Under the pieces are notes generated by a model. It saw only the letters and a program-made list of their open reading frames with translations, ran no database searches and was not told the origin of the DNA. Below, piece by piece: positions 1 to 12,108 of a stretch of DNA of 64,000 nt (its first letter is position 1; each line of letters starts with the position of its first letter). Position numbers and translations under genes: made by a program. The DNA comes from Caprella mutica (Eukaryota; Arthropoda; Malacostraca; Amphipoda; Caprellidae): assembly GCA_947561585.1 (NCBI GenBank), contig CANNZV010001450.1, positions 62,001-126,000 of the forward strand, given 5' to 3'.

Positions 1-770
1 TTATATGAACAACTAACTAATTCAAGTTTAAGTAGCTAAGTTTCATATTAAGATGCTTTTAAAATATGGATAATACATTTTGAATTCGATTTACAATGTG
101 TAGGATTTGGTGACCGGTATATTCCATGATAAGGTTTTTGATGGGGATGAGGGGGACTATTGCACAGGGTTTTAAGAGTGGGGTATCACTGCCTTTTTCA
201 CATGGAGAGATTTAGACCACGGAAGTTTTTGTCCTAGAATCCAAACAACTTATAAGCAAAAAGCTAAATGGGTTGTCTCTGCCAGTCGACCTCATCCAAA
301 CCTCTCCCAACCATTGTTCTAAGAGCATACACAGCAGTTTCGTGTAAAAAAAGAATTAAAAGAAACATTTAAACTTCGACATAAATTGCCAAACTATGAA
401 TATTTGTATTTTTGTCTATTAGGATATCCGTATTCAATTTGTATAATAATTAATAAATATTGGTTATAAATAATATAATGTGTTTTTTCGATTACTAAAT
501 AAATGTGAGAACTGTGTATACCTCATAAGTTTTTTTTCAATCTAGTGTGGTTCCAAGTACTCAATTATTGCTTACTAAACATTTAATATAACAATACTAA
601 TTCAATAAAGTTAAACAATGTTATAATATTCATTTATTATATCTCTCACTTACCACTTTATAGTCTAATTCACTTAGCACACTAAAGATAATGTGATTTG
701 ATGTTGTAAATTTACTACCTGAGATGCATTGATCACTTTACAATACCATACGTTATTTGACAGACGTAAT
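1..770. other. AT-rich intergenic DNA, nothing recognised
   Basis: No coding signal, hairpin or repeat that I can support, apart from generally high AT content. Confidence 0.5.
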
Positions 771-775
771 ACTAT

Positions 776-850
776 ACTCTACTACTATACTATGATACTA
801 TACTATGTACGTACTATACTATATTACTATACTATACCTACTATAGTAAT
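776..850. repeat. TACTATACTA low-complexity repeat
   Basis: Irregular 5-10 bp repeats of TACTATACTA. Confidence 0.8.
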
Positions 851-1014
851 AATATCAGATAGTATATTTTCTTGCCATTCTAATGACCTTCAAAAATAAA
901 TCAATGACATCCGACTAATGACCTGAAACAACTGAGCTACGATATTCATCTTAACGATATTTCTATCGTCATGATTGAATCAGATTGACATATCTTGGCG
1001 ATATATATTATATA

Positions 1015-1402
1015 TATCGTTATTTTATTATCTCTCGTTACGATATTTATTGTTACCGTATTTATCGTTACGATGTATTTATCGCTAGAATATATTTATC
1101 GTAACGATATATTTATCGTTACGATAAATATATCGTTACGATATATTCATTGTTACGATATATTCATCGTTACGATATATTCATTGTTACGATATATATT
1201 TATCGTTACGATATATACTTATCGTTACGATATATATTTATCGTCACGATATATATTTATCGTTACGATATATTCATCGTTACAATATATTTATCGTTAC
1301 GATATTTTCATCGTTACGATATATTTATCGTTACGATATTTTCATCGTTACGATATATTTATCGTTACGATATTTTCATCGTTACGATATATTTATCGTT
1401 GC
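1015..1402. repeat. 17-bp minisatellite
   Basis: About 20 degenerate copies of TTTATCGTTACGATATA. Each unit holds the short palindrome TCGTTACGA. The open frames across it are by-products of the repeat. Confidence 0.93.
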
Positions 1403-1518
1403 GGGTTCCATTATGTTACAACACATTGTAATTTCTATCAATGGATATTTTTACAATGCATTTATCTGTACGTGTTTTGTTGCAGTAACTGCATTGCTCA
1501 CAAGGTTAGTTAGACAAT

Positions 1519-2496
1519 AGTTACTAGTGTACTTGCCCGTAAAGAATAACAAACAGTGTGTGTAATTTAACTATCCACACTTCTGGTCCCTCAGATTTAA
1601 CTAAAGTTATTAATTGAATAATGACGTTAATATTATAGCATAGAGACTATAAATTTAAATTACAGAGGCTATACAAAGTTCAATTTAGTTAATTGAAATG
1701 TTTCCTCTTTCTATTTCAAATTACTTTAATTAAAACTCAAAATATTAAACATAGTATGAGATTAATAATTATTATGAAAATTAGTCATGCCACGCAACAT
1801 ATCTGAATTTACTTAATTATAACAACTATACAGTTTATATAGACAAAATAATTGTTCATATCCGTTCTACTTTATTGATAACCTTTGTGTAATCATTTGT
1901 TTGAAATGTTCATATAATAACGCACTATAATAACTATAATGTTATACTATATTATTCTAATCTAATACTATACAATAATATATTATAATTATATACAATA
2001 ATATATTATAATATAATACGACGAATACATTTTAAAACAAAATATGCATGTACTATAACTATAAATAAATCATTCGAATATCTACCGTTATAACATATAT
2101 TTCCTAAATATGCCAATGAAATTATATAGGAATATATTTTATATATTCCTATCTTGTTTTACGTGCATATGAGGACATCAAATATTGTATGTGTTCTTAC
2201 CACAGTGTATAGAATAGCAAAGTATAGGGTCAATAACCCCTATAAATAGGTTCCTTATCTTTATTTGTCTTTCAGAATGAAATTAGACAAAATATGTTAA
2301 CAGGTGGTAGCATAAGTTCAATAGATAAATAATTATTTAGAATCTACATGTGTTAGGTTTTAACTTTTAATGATTTTTTTATTTAACAATTTATTATTTC
2401 TATGAGTCTATGCTATAATATTATCGTCATTATTCAATTAATAACTTTAGTTAAATCTGAGGGACCAGAAGTGTGGATAGTTAAATTTATTAACAC
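1519..2496. mobile_element. inverted-repeat element, family TE1
   Basis: Arms at about 1560-1645 and 2408-2492 are inverted copies of a ~75-bp sequence with CTATCCACACTTCTGGTCCC and TAATTGAATAATGACG. The 760 bp between are AT-rich without an ORF. The right end lacks the outer ~45 bp of the left end (TTGCCCGTAAAGAATAACAA). Further copies are near 15590, 28245 and 39438. Confidence 0.75.
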
Positions 2497-3980
2497 TTGA
2501 TTTATAATGGGATACATAGGAATTAATTCGACATACTTTCCAGGATATTTTCTGAGACTATCCAACAGAATGAGCTGAAATTTTCTTGAAACCTTCGGTC
2601 TATGGTCCTACAGAACGCTATTGATTTGTTTTACGAAATTCGAACGGGTTTCTGAATTATTCGTATTTTATTTATAATGGAATAGATAAGGATTCAAATC
2701 ACTAAATACATTGTAACATACGAAATAAATAAGAAATAATAAAATTTTCATTAATCGAATCTAAAAAATATCTACAATATGTAAAGATAGTCTATAAAAA
2801 TATCTGTGTTAACAGTTTTTCGAAATTTTAAGTACTTTTCAAGATATGATGATAATTAGAAAATTAAAAATAAAATCCTACGCTGGTTATTATTTTTTCT
2901 CACGAAAATAAATGACATATTTTTCACGATTGAAAATATAATAATTAATTGTAATATTGATATTGAAGGATGGGAATATGAATAAATATTCTAAATAAAA
3001 AATATTTATAATATATTCAATCAAATTATAGCGAATTTTACATAATTATATTGATTAATTTAAATGAATGGAATATCAGCTGCTACCTATATATGGAAAT
3101 TGTATTTCTTCTATTTCAAGCATTGAACTGATCGATGTAGCTTATTGTTTTAATTTTTCATAATGTGATTATTTGACTAATATTCATAATCTGTAGTTAT
3201 TTATACAACTATCTTATATAATAATTTATGATCTATACGACAGTATTCTACACAAATTGATGACGTCACGGGACAGAAAATTTTCTTTACTGGTACCTAA
3301 TTCTTATGAAATGTAATGGAAAACGGGATGTGTAATGTGTATGAATAAACACAATAAGTAATGTACTTCAATATTAAAAAAAAATATAATAATAAATGCA
3401 TGCTACCGTACATTTTGCACGGGTACCCGCTAGTAATGAATAGAATTTTCTCCACACCTGTGAAAATTCTTTAAAAACCCGAAACTTAGGTAATTATCTA
3501 TTTATTTATTTAACATACAAAACAATACTAATATTGAAGGTTAAATTAAGAGAACTCAAAAAGGAGTAAATTTATATAGAATAAGTGGATAATAATGATA
3601 ATAAATGATGAGAGTGTAATACATTAATTGAAATTAAAGAAAATTAACCAGATATTAGATGAAGCTATTTTACTGATTTTAAATAACTGCATTATTAATA
3701 AATGTATTTAAAATTTAATTTTGTATATATTGTTAACAGAAAATAGTGTTTATTTAATGTATTAGAAATTGGTTTTAAAATATTTTTCAATTAACAAATG
3801 TTTTTCTATCTTGACAAGTATTGTTCGAATTTAACAAACAAAAAATCATAGCCAATACTGTTTGAATCCACTCAGTAAAATAGAATCAAAATTTGTTGAT
3901 TATACCAAATACTGTAAATTACAATCATAAAAAATTATTAAATCTAACAAATATACTGCATGTATAATCCCAACAAAAAT
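2497..3980. other. AT-rich intergenic DNA with transposon-like debris
   Basis: No gene. TTTATAATGGGATA and TTTATAATGGAATA recur at about 2500 and 2670 and may be ends of an old element. A CRE-like TGACGTCA is at 3261-3268, and the palindrome CGGGTACCCG at about 3419. Confidence 0.4.
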
Positions 3981-3981
3981 T

Positions 3982-4225
3982 GAGTGTTCATTTCAATAAA
4001 TATTGTTTAATTCAACAAATATTGTTAAATTTTAACGAATATTGTTTAATTCAACAAATATTGTTAAATTTTAACGAATATTCTTTAATTCAACAAGTAT
4101 TGTTAAATTTTAACGAATATTGTTTAATTCAACAAATATTGTTTAATTCAACATATATTTTTTAATTCAACAAATATTGTTTAGTAATTCAACAAATATT
4201 GATTAATTCAAAAACTTATATTGTT
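3982..4225. repeat. minisatellite, ~19-bp unit
   Basis: About 12 copies of TTGTTTAATTCAACAAATA and the variant AAATTTTAACGAATATTGT. It ends about 150 bp before the UNC93-like start codon. Confidence 0.88.
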
Positions 4226-4379
4226 CAATTCAAAAACTAATATTGTATAGACTTCATTCTCTTTCCAGCTCTACATCTTCGTTACGATTGTTGTTCTTTA
4301 CATTGTCTCTCTCGTAACAGCGCTAACTAACTCATTGCAGATTTTTTAGCTATGTTCTGTCTAATAATGTTATTGTGAT

Positions 4380-4434
4380 ATGGAAGATAGAAGAATGGCC
4401 AGGGACAGCGATAGCACCTATGGAGTGTTTCCAG
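4380..4434 (+). CDS. UNC93A-like: UNC93-like exon 1 (start exon)
   Basis: ATG followed by 18 codons (MEDRRMARDS..., hydrophilic) and a donor CCAG|GTAACG, phase 1. It completes the Gly codon at the start of exon 2. I chose it because exon 2 has no ATG before its acidic/Ser-rich stretch and its acceptor needs one incoming base. A foldback transposon begins only 21 bp after the exon end. Confidence 0.8.
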
Positions 4435-7400
4435 GTAACGTCTATACATAGAGTAGGGTACGTTACGAGTTATTGGACAGTTCATCTTTTCGATCATGTA
4501 TGAGAAAATATCCGTTTTACATGTTAGCTTATTTTAACTTGTGGTATCCATGATACCTGCAGGTATCATGGATACCAATCAACTGACCCATTCTATTTGT
4601 TAATAAAATAAAAAAATTGTAGATTTGTGAGCTATTTTCATTTGGTTATTAAAATGATAATCTCTAACTGAGAGTTACAATTTGCTAGATAATTTCGCCC
4701 TCTTTTTATGATCCGTCTCATCACCTTCTCCAGGATTAGTAGAAGTAGGAGTTTCATCATTGATGCTTTAATAACTTCTTCAGTTTCTGTATGTTCTTTG
4801 TTTGTGTTACATTCACTGGTAATTAAAGTTATCGCTCAGATTCAAGTATTAAACGTACCAAAAAATTGAAGATTAGATTTGAGAATTTTTTGGTCAATCA
4901 TTGAAGAGTTGGATTTCAATTTATTGTTGTAAAAAAAATGGAGTAACCGTCCACGCAATCGGGAAACTAATTCTTCTTGAGGACAATATTTGAAAATGTT
5001 AAATATCTCGTTTTTGGACTTATCCCTTATCTAACACCAAATGATTTTCTTCGGTGAGGATATCTTAAATCCATGCATGCTTGTTACATTGTAAAACAAC
5101 AAACAACAATGAAGAAAAACCTATTTCCGCATGAAATTTCGGATGTGATGTAACTATTCTGGATGATATGCTAGAACAGACCGCACGATATTCTCTAGTG
5201 AATTGCAGCTATCATTTAAAATATTTTAAAATAAAAAATTTACTCTATTTTCAAAGAAATAAATTTCTAAGTCTTATGTTTATTAGTTTTATTTTATTAA
5301 ATGAAATGGGTGAGTTGTTTTAAAATTCTGATTGAAAATGTGGAACTATCTGATCATTTCTAACCTAAAATCTAACCCTAACTTTTCACAATTTTTTTTT
5401 TGCCAGGCAAGGAGTGGGACCGCAGATCCCAAGATGCCGACTCCTCCACATTATCTGTCAAGTCCTACAACTCTAGCTCCGTTCACTCCGAAAAACCTGA
5501 CAACTACAACAGTATGAGGAAGAACTTGGTGCTGCTGAGTATCTCTTTCTTCCTAATTCTCACCAGCTTTCACGGAGTAGCTATCTTGCAGTCATCCATA
5601 AACAAGTAACTCTAGTAAACTACCCCGATTGTTGTTATTGTCTTCAATATACTACCATTTGAGTAGCATTGGTATTTTCAAGCTCTAGGGTTCGGTTATG
5701 ATTGTTTTTATAGATTTATGAAACTCTACCATAATGATTATGATTATTGTTCAAAGTAATTTTAGGTTTTTAAGATTTATAAAATGTATTTTCAGGGCCA
5801 ATGGATCGCACTCCCTTGCCGCCATGTTCATATCAATGCTGCTATCCAGTATCTTCTTCGTCAACTGGCTCATCAATAAGCTGTCTGTGAAGTGGAGTAT
5901 CTTTCTTGGCTTCTTCACTTACCTCATCTACATCCTTGGTCAGTTCTACATCACCCACTTCGGTCTCATCTTCACCGGTATTTTAGTTGGTGTAGGGGCT
6001 TCACTCATGTGGCCCAGTTTGGGGATTTACGTCACACAGGTACGCATTTTATTTTCAGTTATTTTTTTTTTAATAAAGTATAAAACAATGTCTAATGAAA
6101 TACCCTGTGGTATTTTATCAGATGGTATTTTTTCTACTCTACTCGTATGCGTACACTGAAAAATTGTATACTAAATCAGTATCCAATGCATTGCTGATGT
6201 ACGAACATCGAGTAGCTTTTCTACAGCCATAAAATTAATATTCCAAATTGTGTTTAATGAAATAATGATAACTAAAGTCAACTCGTTGACGTCTTTTCTT
6301 CTATATGTCTTATTTTTTCTTATAAATGTAAAATAAAAATAAATGTTAAATGAAATAAACATAAATTTGAACTTAAAATATTGTGAAATAAACTTAAATG
6401 TGAAATTAAAGAAGTATAAAATTAAAGTAAATATGAGATTAAAATAAAAATTAAAGTAAATATGAGATTAAAGTAAAAATTAAAGTAAATATGAGATTAA
6501 AGTAAATATGAGATTAAAGTAAATATGAGATTAAAGTAAATATGAGATTAAAGTAAATATGAGATTAAAGTAAATATGAGATTAAAGTAAATATGAGATT
6601 AAAGTAAAAATTAAAGTAAATATGAGATTAAAGTAAAAATTAAAGTAAATATGAGATTAAAGTAAAAATTAAAGTAAATATGAGATTAAAGTAAAAATTA
6701 AAGTAAATATGAGATTAAAGTAAAAATTAAAGTAAATATGAGATTAAAGTAAACATAAAATTAAAGTAAATATGAGATTAAAGTAAATATAAAATTAACA
6801 TAATTATAAACTGAGCCTTATCTCTGTGAAATAAGCAAAAAACATAATCACATTGGCAATTTATTCACAACAATTATATTTTCTAATCTCTACTAAATAC
6901 CTTTAGATAGCAATGCCCCTAATTACCTGTCTGCACACCTGCAGATGAGCAGAAGCATGTCCTGCATGGCAGGTGCAGACCCGGTGCGTTTTACTGCACA
7001 GATGTTTGGCTTCGTGACCGCAGTAGTGCAGTTGTCGTACTGCAGTGGCAGTATTATTTCCTCATCAGGTGAAAAGATAATATTGCTGTAAATGATAATT
7101 AGGGTGCATTACGAGTTATTGGACAGCTCCACATTATCGATCACATGAGAGAAGAGTGTATATATTTTTAATTAACTTTTATTTTAGTTGGTATCCATGA
7201 TACCTGCAGGTATCATGGATACCAATTGAAAATCATATTTTTTATTCTATCGTTTCTTATTCATTATGATCGAAGATGTGGAACGATTCAATAAATCTGA
7301 ATTCACCCTTTTAGATGCTATCAATGAATCGCTAAATAATTACAATTACCCTACTTAGCAAAGGTTTTGGAGGCAAAATTGTTACAAAATTGGAGCAATG

Positions 7401-10294
7401 TTGATAAGAGGATAATATTTGTTTATTTAGTACCGTCAGAATATTTAATTGGTAATGTTTATCAGTATAAACTTATCCAAAATGTTTTTTAATGATCAAT
7501 TTATCATATGATACAGGTATATATTGCTGTTTTTCCTATTAAAAATGAAACAAAATAAAATCTTTACAAAAAAGAATTCATATATCTAAGTAGGTCTATT
7601 TTAATTATTTTTAACTTTTCTTCCAAACCTGTTTATTGCAGTTCTCTCGAATCACATGAACGAAAGCCTTGTGTTTGCCGCCAATGCCACTCATTCCTGT
7701 GGTGCTCACTTCTGTCCCTCATCTCTTAGCCCCCCTACCAAACTCTGGGCCCTACCCAACAAGAATGACATCTACGTCCTACTGGGGATTTACCTCGTGA
7801 TATCCTTAGTCGCTATGTTCATTGTAGCCGTTTTCCTTGAACCTTTATCAAAGTGGGTTGATATTGGGTTATATAAGAAAGGGTTAAAGTAGGGAGTAGC
7901 TTTTCTGCCGTCATGGATTTGTGACACATTCTTCCCAATACTTCTTTAGTAGTTTTAATTTTGTTTAAAAAAAACTTCTTTTAGGGTAGAGTTTTAATTT
8001 ATCTGATGAATCTGGCGAAATCATGGATACAAATTGAAATAAACAATTAGTTTTTCGTATATGATCGCAAATTTTTAACTGTTTGTTAATTCGTACCCCT
8101 ATGTAATTGTACAGGTACGATGACAGACCTGCACCTACCAGTGAGGCAGGTCCTCTTAATAACTTCGATGCTATTAAGAACACTTTCGACCTGCTTTTCA
8201 CCAAGAAAATGAGTCTACTGTACTTCATGGCCATGTACGCAGGTTTCAGTCACGGTTACATCGTTTCAGACTACAGTGCTGTGAGTATTAGTTTGAATTT
8301 TTGGAGTCTATGAATATCTAAAGAAAATTAAAGAATTCTAGGGATATTTAAAGATTTTTAAGGTGGTAGGTCGTCATCAAATTTGATGAAACTTATCAAT
8401 TTTTTAAATAAAATCTTCATTTTATCAAAAACTTTTGCCTAAATCGAAAAAGTTACACCAGCAAAATGTGTTTATTTTCAGAAGTTATATATACTGTAAA
8501 AATTTCATACTAATCTGTCTATAAATAAATGAATTACATTGTCCATTACTTTGGTACTTTCGAGTGTCAGGCCATTTTACCTGATTTGAAATGAATAAGC
8601 CTAAAATGACCTTAAAATTCACGGTATAGTGTATTTCCATTTAACCATGACTGATGGAATTGCGACCTCTAAAGTAATATCGACATGCCAACTGAAATCC
8701 ATAAACTAATTTCGTTGAGTGGTAGCTTTCGAATCGTAATATTAATACAAAATATTTTATCCAAAGGGTTAGAAGAATTATTTCTGTCTTAAAATATTAG
8801 TTTGTCGTGTGACAATATTGGAACAGTTAAGTAAATAATATAGTTACTATACCTATATATAATTTTAAAGTTAAGTCAGTGAGTTAATGCAGCAACATTT
8901 GGCACCCTTTTATTAGTACACGTTTCACCTTTACTTATTTTTAATATTAGTAACCGTTACCTATATCATAGTTTACGATATAATAATGGTTTTATTCTGT
9001 AGCAGGATACAATTTTAACTATATACTTGAATTATTTATTATAATATATGAAAATGATCACTCGATATATAAACAATTAAGTCTTACCAGACATGTTTCT
9101 TCACATTCGACGCATCAAATCTGACCTAACTTAAATTTATATTCAATTAGTAAATTCCCTTTTAATGATGACCTGCATTTTTTCTTTCCTAAGGCTTACA
9201 TCGCATGTGCCCTAGGTATCAACATGATAGGATACTTCGTGATGTCCTTTGGCATCTTCAACTCCGTAGGATGTCTCCTACTCGTGGCCCTGGTTAAGTA
9301 CAAAGGCAGGATCTTGATTTTCTTCCTAGCCTCACTCCTCAGTTTGCTGGGCATTATTTTGATGTTCATTTGGACACATTTCTCAGACGTGACGTCACTC
9401 CTGTTCGTCATTCCCCTGTTTTGGGGCCTGGCTGACAGCGTGTACCAATCGCAGACTAAAGGTACGACCAATAAATAAAAAATAGAATAAATGATTGCAA
9501 TAAAAACTAATAAATAGGAATAATCTAATATATAATTATTCTTATTTTCTCTCAATTTATTCATTATTCTCTATTATTCGTTATTCAAAATAGTATATAA
9601 ATTTTCCTTTTAAACGGTTGCCTATATTGTAACTGTAATTTCTAATTCAGTTTATATCTTGCAGCATGTGATATTTTATATTGAAGTATATGATATATCC
9701 ATATATAGCGAATATTCACTTTCTTTATAGTGCTGCAGTAGAACTCCTCTACAGTGGACTCGTCTATAGTGAATGTAGAACCCTGAGTAAGAGAATTAGT
9801 TCGTATATTAAACAAATATCCTTTAGTCTGCCCTGAAAAGCATAAGTTTCTGAAAACTAATGACCAATTCATGGCAGACTAAAGGAAATATGTTCACTTT
9901 ACGGGGTATTTCTCTTCCTCTAGATTCTACATTCACTATAAAGGAGTCCACTATTGAAAAGTTATACTGTATCGACAAAATAAGTTTAGGGAATATTCCC
10001 TCTTAATCTAAATTCTAACTTTATTTTTCAGCTCTAATCGGAGTAATTTTCTCCTCGAAACTGGAAGAAGCTTTCACATGCCTGACCATACTGGAGTCTT
10101 CTGGCTTCATTTTGAATTATCTGCTGCAACCGATGGTGTGCAACGAGAACAAACTGGTTATGATGATCATCTTCGTGGTGCTGAGTTTCGCTCTCTACTT
10201 CACGCTGGAGTTCAGATTCTACCGAAAAGCGACGAAAGAAGACGAAGCGCCGATAGTCAGCAACGGAGATATTCAACTTACACCTAATACCTAG
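4380..10294 (+). CDS. UNC93A-like: UNC93-like multi-pass membrane protein, eight exons, complete
   Basis: Joining 4380-4434, 5407-5605, 5796-6039, 6945-7068, 7642-7852, 8115-8280, 9194-9461 and 10032-10294 gives one open frame of 1530 nt (509 aa), with GT-AG introns whose phases all agree. The protein has a Ser-rich cytosolic N-terminus of about 65 residues, then about 12 hydrophobic segments in the UNC93/MFS pattern. Family landmarks are the first helix ending in LQSSIN, the helix 4 motif GVGASLMWPS, the FGF-type helix 5, and the late WGLADSVYQSQ motif that matches the WGxADxxWQTQ signature of UNC93A proteins. The usual family length is about 450-520 aa. Vertebrate UNC93A is poorly characterised; nematode UNC-93 regulates a two-pore K+ channel and UNC93B1 traffics Toll-like receptors. 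The N-terminus and sequence look closer to the UNC93A class, so transport or trafficking is inferred, not shown. Confidence 0.93.
4456..4585. mobile_element. palindromic foldback element PAL, copy 1 (left half and core)
   Basis: The family is described here. A complete copy is about 130-340 bp, flanked by TA, starts GGGTAAGTTACGAATTATCG, has an arm with CCACATCTTCGGTCATATAAG, a palindromic core TGGTATCCATGATACC/GGTATCATGGATACCA, and ends with the inverted arm ACTTACCC. Size, TA duplication and lack of ORF fit a non-autonomous Tc1/mariner-type MITE (inference). This copy has its left end TA|GGGTACGTTACGAG and a perfect core but no right arm. It starts 21 bp into intron 1 of the UNC93-like gene. 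Confidence 0.8.
4586..5406. other. rest of UNC93-like intron 1
   Basis: AT-rich. No exon, RNA or repeat seen. Confidence 0.5.
5407..5605 (+). CDS. UNC93A-like: UNC93-like exon 2 (cytosolic tail and helix 1)
   Basis: The acceptor follows a run of ten T (TTTTGCCAG). It encodes a Ser/Asp-rich tail (residues ~19-65) and then the first membrane helix ending VAILQSSIN. Donor ACAA|GTAACT, phase 2. Confidence 0.92.
5796..6039 (+). CDS. UNC93A-like: UNC93-like exon 3 (helices 2-4)
   Basis: Acceptor ATTTTCAG. Encodes about residues 85-166 with three hydrophobic segments (FISMLLSSIFFVNWLI, IFLGFFTYLIYILGQF, LIFTGILVGVGASLMW). Donor ACACAG|GTACGC, phase 0. Confidence 0.94.
6040..6400. other. start of UNC93-like intron 3
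   Basis: AT-rich, without features except GAGTAGCTTTTCTACAGCC at about 6210, a fragment of the repeat at 7893 and 10636. Confidence 0.45.
6401..6805. repeat. 17-bp minisatellite in UNC93-like intron 3
   Basis: About 23 units of AGTAAATATGAGATTAA with an alternating shortened variant (AGTAAAAATTAA). Purine-rich on this strand. Confidence 0.93.
6945..7068 (+). CDS. UNC93A-like: UNC93-like exon 4 (helix 5)
   Basis: Acceptor CACCTGCAG. Reads MSRSMSCMAG..., then a helix FGFVTAVVQLSYCSGSIISS that aligns with the UNC93A 'FGIFFLIFQSSGVWGN' helix. Too short (41 codons) to show up as a stand-alone ORF. Donor TCAG|GTGAAA, phase 1. Confidence 0.9.
7102..7308. mobile_element. PAL copy 2
   Basis: Full length, 33 bp after UNC93-like exon 4. 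Left end TTA|GGGTGCATTACGAG, perfect 34-bp core palindrome centred at the CTGCAG near 7205, right end ATTCACCC. Confidence 0.88.
7642..7852 (+). CDS. UNC93A-like: UNC93-like exon 5 (glycosylatable loop and helix 6)
   Basis: Acceptor TTTATTGCAG. The first half is a probable luminal/extracellular loop with two N-glycosylation sequons (NES, NAT) and two Cys (HSCGAHFC), as in the same loop of UNC93A. Helix 6 follows (YVLLGIYLVISLVAMFIVAVFL). Donor TCAA|GTGGGT gives phase 2, which the next exon requires. Confidence 0.9.
7893..7980. repeat. dispersed repeat, copy 1
   Basis: AGTAGCTTTTCTGCCGTCAT, GGATTTGTGA and CTTCTTCCAAATA-like sequence recur at 10636-10718 in the same orientation. It overlaps the run-on of UNC93-like exon 5. 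Confidence 0.75.
8115..8280 (+). CDS. UNC93A-like: UNC93-like exon 6 (central loop and helix 7)
   Basis: Acceptor TTGTACAG. It encodes the hydrophilic mid-protein loop (KYDDRPAPTSEAGPL...) and the start of the second half, helix 7 (LLYFMAMYAGFSHGYIVSDYSA), equivalent to 'YSGLQQGFLSSEYT' in UNC93A. Donor GTGCT|GTGAGT, phase 0. Confidence 0.93.
8281..9193. other. UNC93-like intron 6
   Basis: 913 bp, AT-rich. No exon, hairpin or repeat recognised. Confidence 0.5.
9194..9461 (+). CDS. UNC93A-like: UNC93-like exon 7 (helices 8-10)
   Basis: Acceptor TTTCCTAAG. Three hydrophobic segments with basic loops (KYKGR), ending in the family signature FWGLADSVYQSQTK. Donor AAAG|GTACGA, phase 1. Confidence 0.94.
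9733..9972. mobile_element. foldback element, family TE2, copy 1
   Basis: Inverted arms at about 9751-9785 and 9921-9955 (CTATAGTGAATGTAGAA and its complement) around an inner pair TTTAGTCTGCC / GGCAGACTAAA. A second copy is at 52433, where one arm has become a minisatellite. Lies in UNC93-like intron 7. Confidence 0.75.
10032..10294 (+). CDS. UNC93A-like: UNC93-like exon 8 (helices 11-12 and stop)
   Basis: Acceptor TTTTTCAG. Encodes ALIGVIFSSKLEEAFTC..., two final helices, a charged cytosolic tail (RKATKEDEAP) and the TAG stop at 10292-10294. Confidence 0.94.
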
Positions 10295-10635
10295 CATTCA
10301 AAGAGGTGTAGTAATAGGTTTGACCTAATACCTAACTTCCAAAGAGGTGTAGAAACAGTTTAAACTAACACCTGGAAGGTTCAGCAAGAAGGGTGTTCCG
10401 TAGTGCGAAAATTATTACCGGTAACTTCGACGCTATTTTCTTTTGAATTGTGAAGTATGGATCTCTAAAGTAGAATTTTTTTAAATATTATAGTATTTTA
10501 TCTAAATTCGATATTTGTTGTTGTTCTAGTCAATGTATATAATTTAGTGTACATCAATGTAATATCATGTTTTTGTTGATTAGAAATTTTGAACGAGAAT
10601 TTGGGTCTACTATCTACTTTACATTTCTCCTTGTT

Positions 10636-10718
10636 GTGGAGTAGCTTTTCTGCCGTCATGGATTTGTGATACCTTCTTCCAAATAATTTTTTGTACTCTT
10701 AATTCAGTTTTTTTTAAA
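10636..10718. repeat. dispersed repeat, copy 2
   Basis: About 85% like 7893-7980 over 80 bp by eye (GCTTTTCTGCCGTCATGGAT shared). Confidence 0.75.
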
Positions 10719-10870
10719 ATTCTTATATGGTACCATGAAATATTGAAGTAAAGATATTTTGGTGATTTTTTTATGATAATTCTACACAATTTTCAAAAAT
10801 AATTATGAACATTGAAAATATTTGTTTTTTAAATGATTTACTTTGTTTTTGAAAAATAGTTATTTTGAAA

Positions 10871-10876
10871 AATAAA
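10871..10876 (+). promoter_or_regulatory. possible polyadenylation signal of the UNC93-like gene
   Basis: AATAAA on the coding strand 577 bp after the stop codon. In DNA this AT-rich the hexamer is common by chance, so this is only a candidate. Confidence 0.25.
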
Positions 10877-11576
10877 ATCTGTGGTTTAATACTCTTAAAT
10901 TTTCTGTCTATTCAGAAATGTTTGAAAGTTGTTTAAACATGTTTCTGCAGATGTGTGCAAGTGTGAAAAGATGATTAATGATCTATGTGCATACTTCAAC
11001 ATGATAAAGACTATAGAATGAATCAAGTGGGGTTAGACTTAAGTATGGGGTTGTGATAATATGCTTTTTTTGCCTAAAAATATAATTTTAGGTGTATTTG
11101 AAATAGATCATATTCCTAATATGAAAAATAATATTCTCATTAAGAAAAATATATTCTTTCTATTGGAAAATAATCTTTCCATGAATAATTATTATTTTTA
11201 TGAAACTACTATATTTTCTGCTCAGAGATACGCCATATGAACAAAAACTACCCTAGATACAACTAAAAATGAATATCTTCAAAAAAAAAGTAAGTATATA
11301 GGTATTTTAGATGACATTTGCCCCAGCAATATTTGCCAAATTTATTGGAACATTCAGGAAATTAAGGTTCATGCTTTAGCACATTAACTTTTGTAGAACG
11401 TTAATTGTATAGCATCTAAATTCTGTTCGACGTTTCATAGTTCAATGTAACTAATAACCTTTAAAGTGTGTCTAATATAACTGTGACTGAACTTTGTCAG
11501 ACGATGTGCACATTGAATCCACGTGACACTATTAAAGTTTATAGAACTTATTTCAAATCCTATTTCATAGAGGATA

Positions 11577-11833
11577 TTGTCACAACCCTAGCCATATAAG
11601 GCTCAAATTATACCACTTATGGCTATGACTTATGACCAGGGTTGTGACATTTTGTAAAAATATGCTCTTAAAACTATAAACTCCATGAATGTTATAAACG
11701 ACATCAAAATTTAGGGTATTGGAACTTCCTATCGCTAAACTAGAAGGGTTCTACACAATATTTTTAATGTCGCGCTTATGATTACATGGAATTTATATTT
11801 TTAGAGCATATTTTTTACAAAATGTCACAACCT
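11577..11833. mobile_element. foldback elements with GTCACAACC ends
   Basis: A small hairpin (11577-11650, GTCACAACCCTAGCCATA / TGGCTATGAC...GGGTTGTGAC) abuts a larger one with ~48-bp arms at 11638-11690 and 11785-11833 (GACATTTTGTAAAAATATGC and complement). No ORF. Confidence 0.75.
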
Positions 11834-11964
11834 TAGTTATGACTTATGTCCCCTACCAGCAATTATGTTTCTTTGCACAGCTGTTCAAATTCTGCACCTC
11901 ATCTCTCTCTTAACTTCTATAGCTTATACTGAAAAGTTACTTTTACTTTTAGAAAAATTGTTTT

Positions 11965-12108
11965 TAACATTGTTTTAATTTAATTTTAATTGGTATGTAT
12001 GATACCTGCAGCGATCATAGATACCAATAAAAATAAAATTATTATTGTATCGTTTCTTCTTAAATGACCGATGAAAGAAAAAATTGAAAATGTCCAATAA
12101 CCGTACAA
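11965..12108. mobile_element. PAL copy 3 (degenerate)
   Basis: Core TTGGTATGTATGATACCTGC and right arm TTTCTTCTTAAATGACCGA and TGTCCAATAACCGT remain. The terminal GGG/CCC are lost. Confidence 0.65.

Larger units (their letters stand above)
10295..11576. other. 3' flank of the UNC93-like gene
   Basis: Two near copies of a ~50-bp unit (CACCTAATACCTA...AAAGAGGTGTAG) at 10281-10370 overlap the stop codon. Otherwise AT-rich with no gene. Confidence 0.5.

Noticed and set aside
4539..4580. Perfect palindromes (GGTATCCATGATACCTGCAG and complement) as transcription terminators or operators
   Set aside because: They are the core of a dispersed foldback element, and the genome is eukaryotic.
9196..9564. 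Minus-strand 122-codon frame
   Set aside because: Antisense shadow of UNC93-like exon 7, which has a clear protein match on the plus strand.
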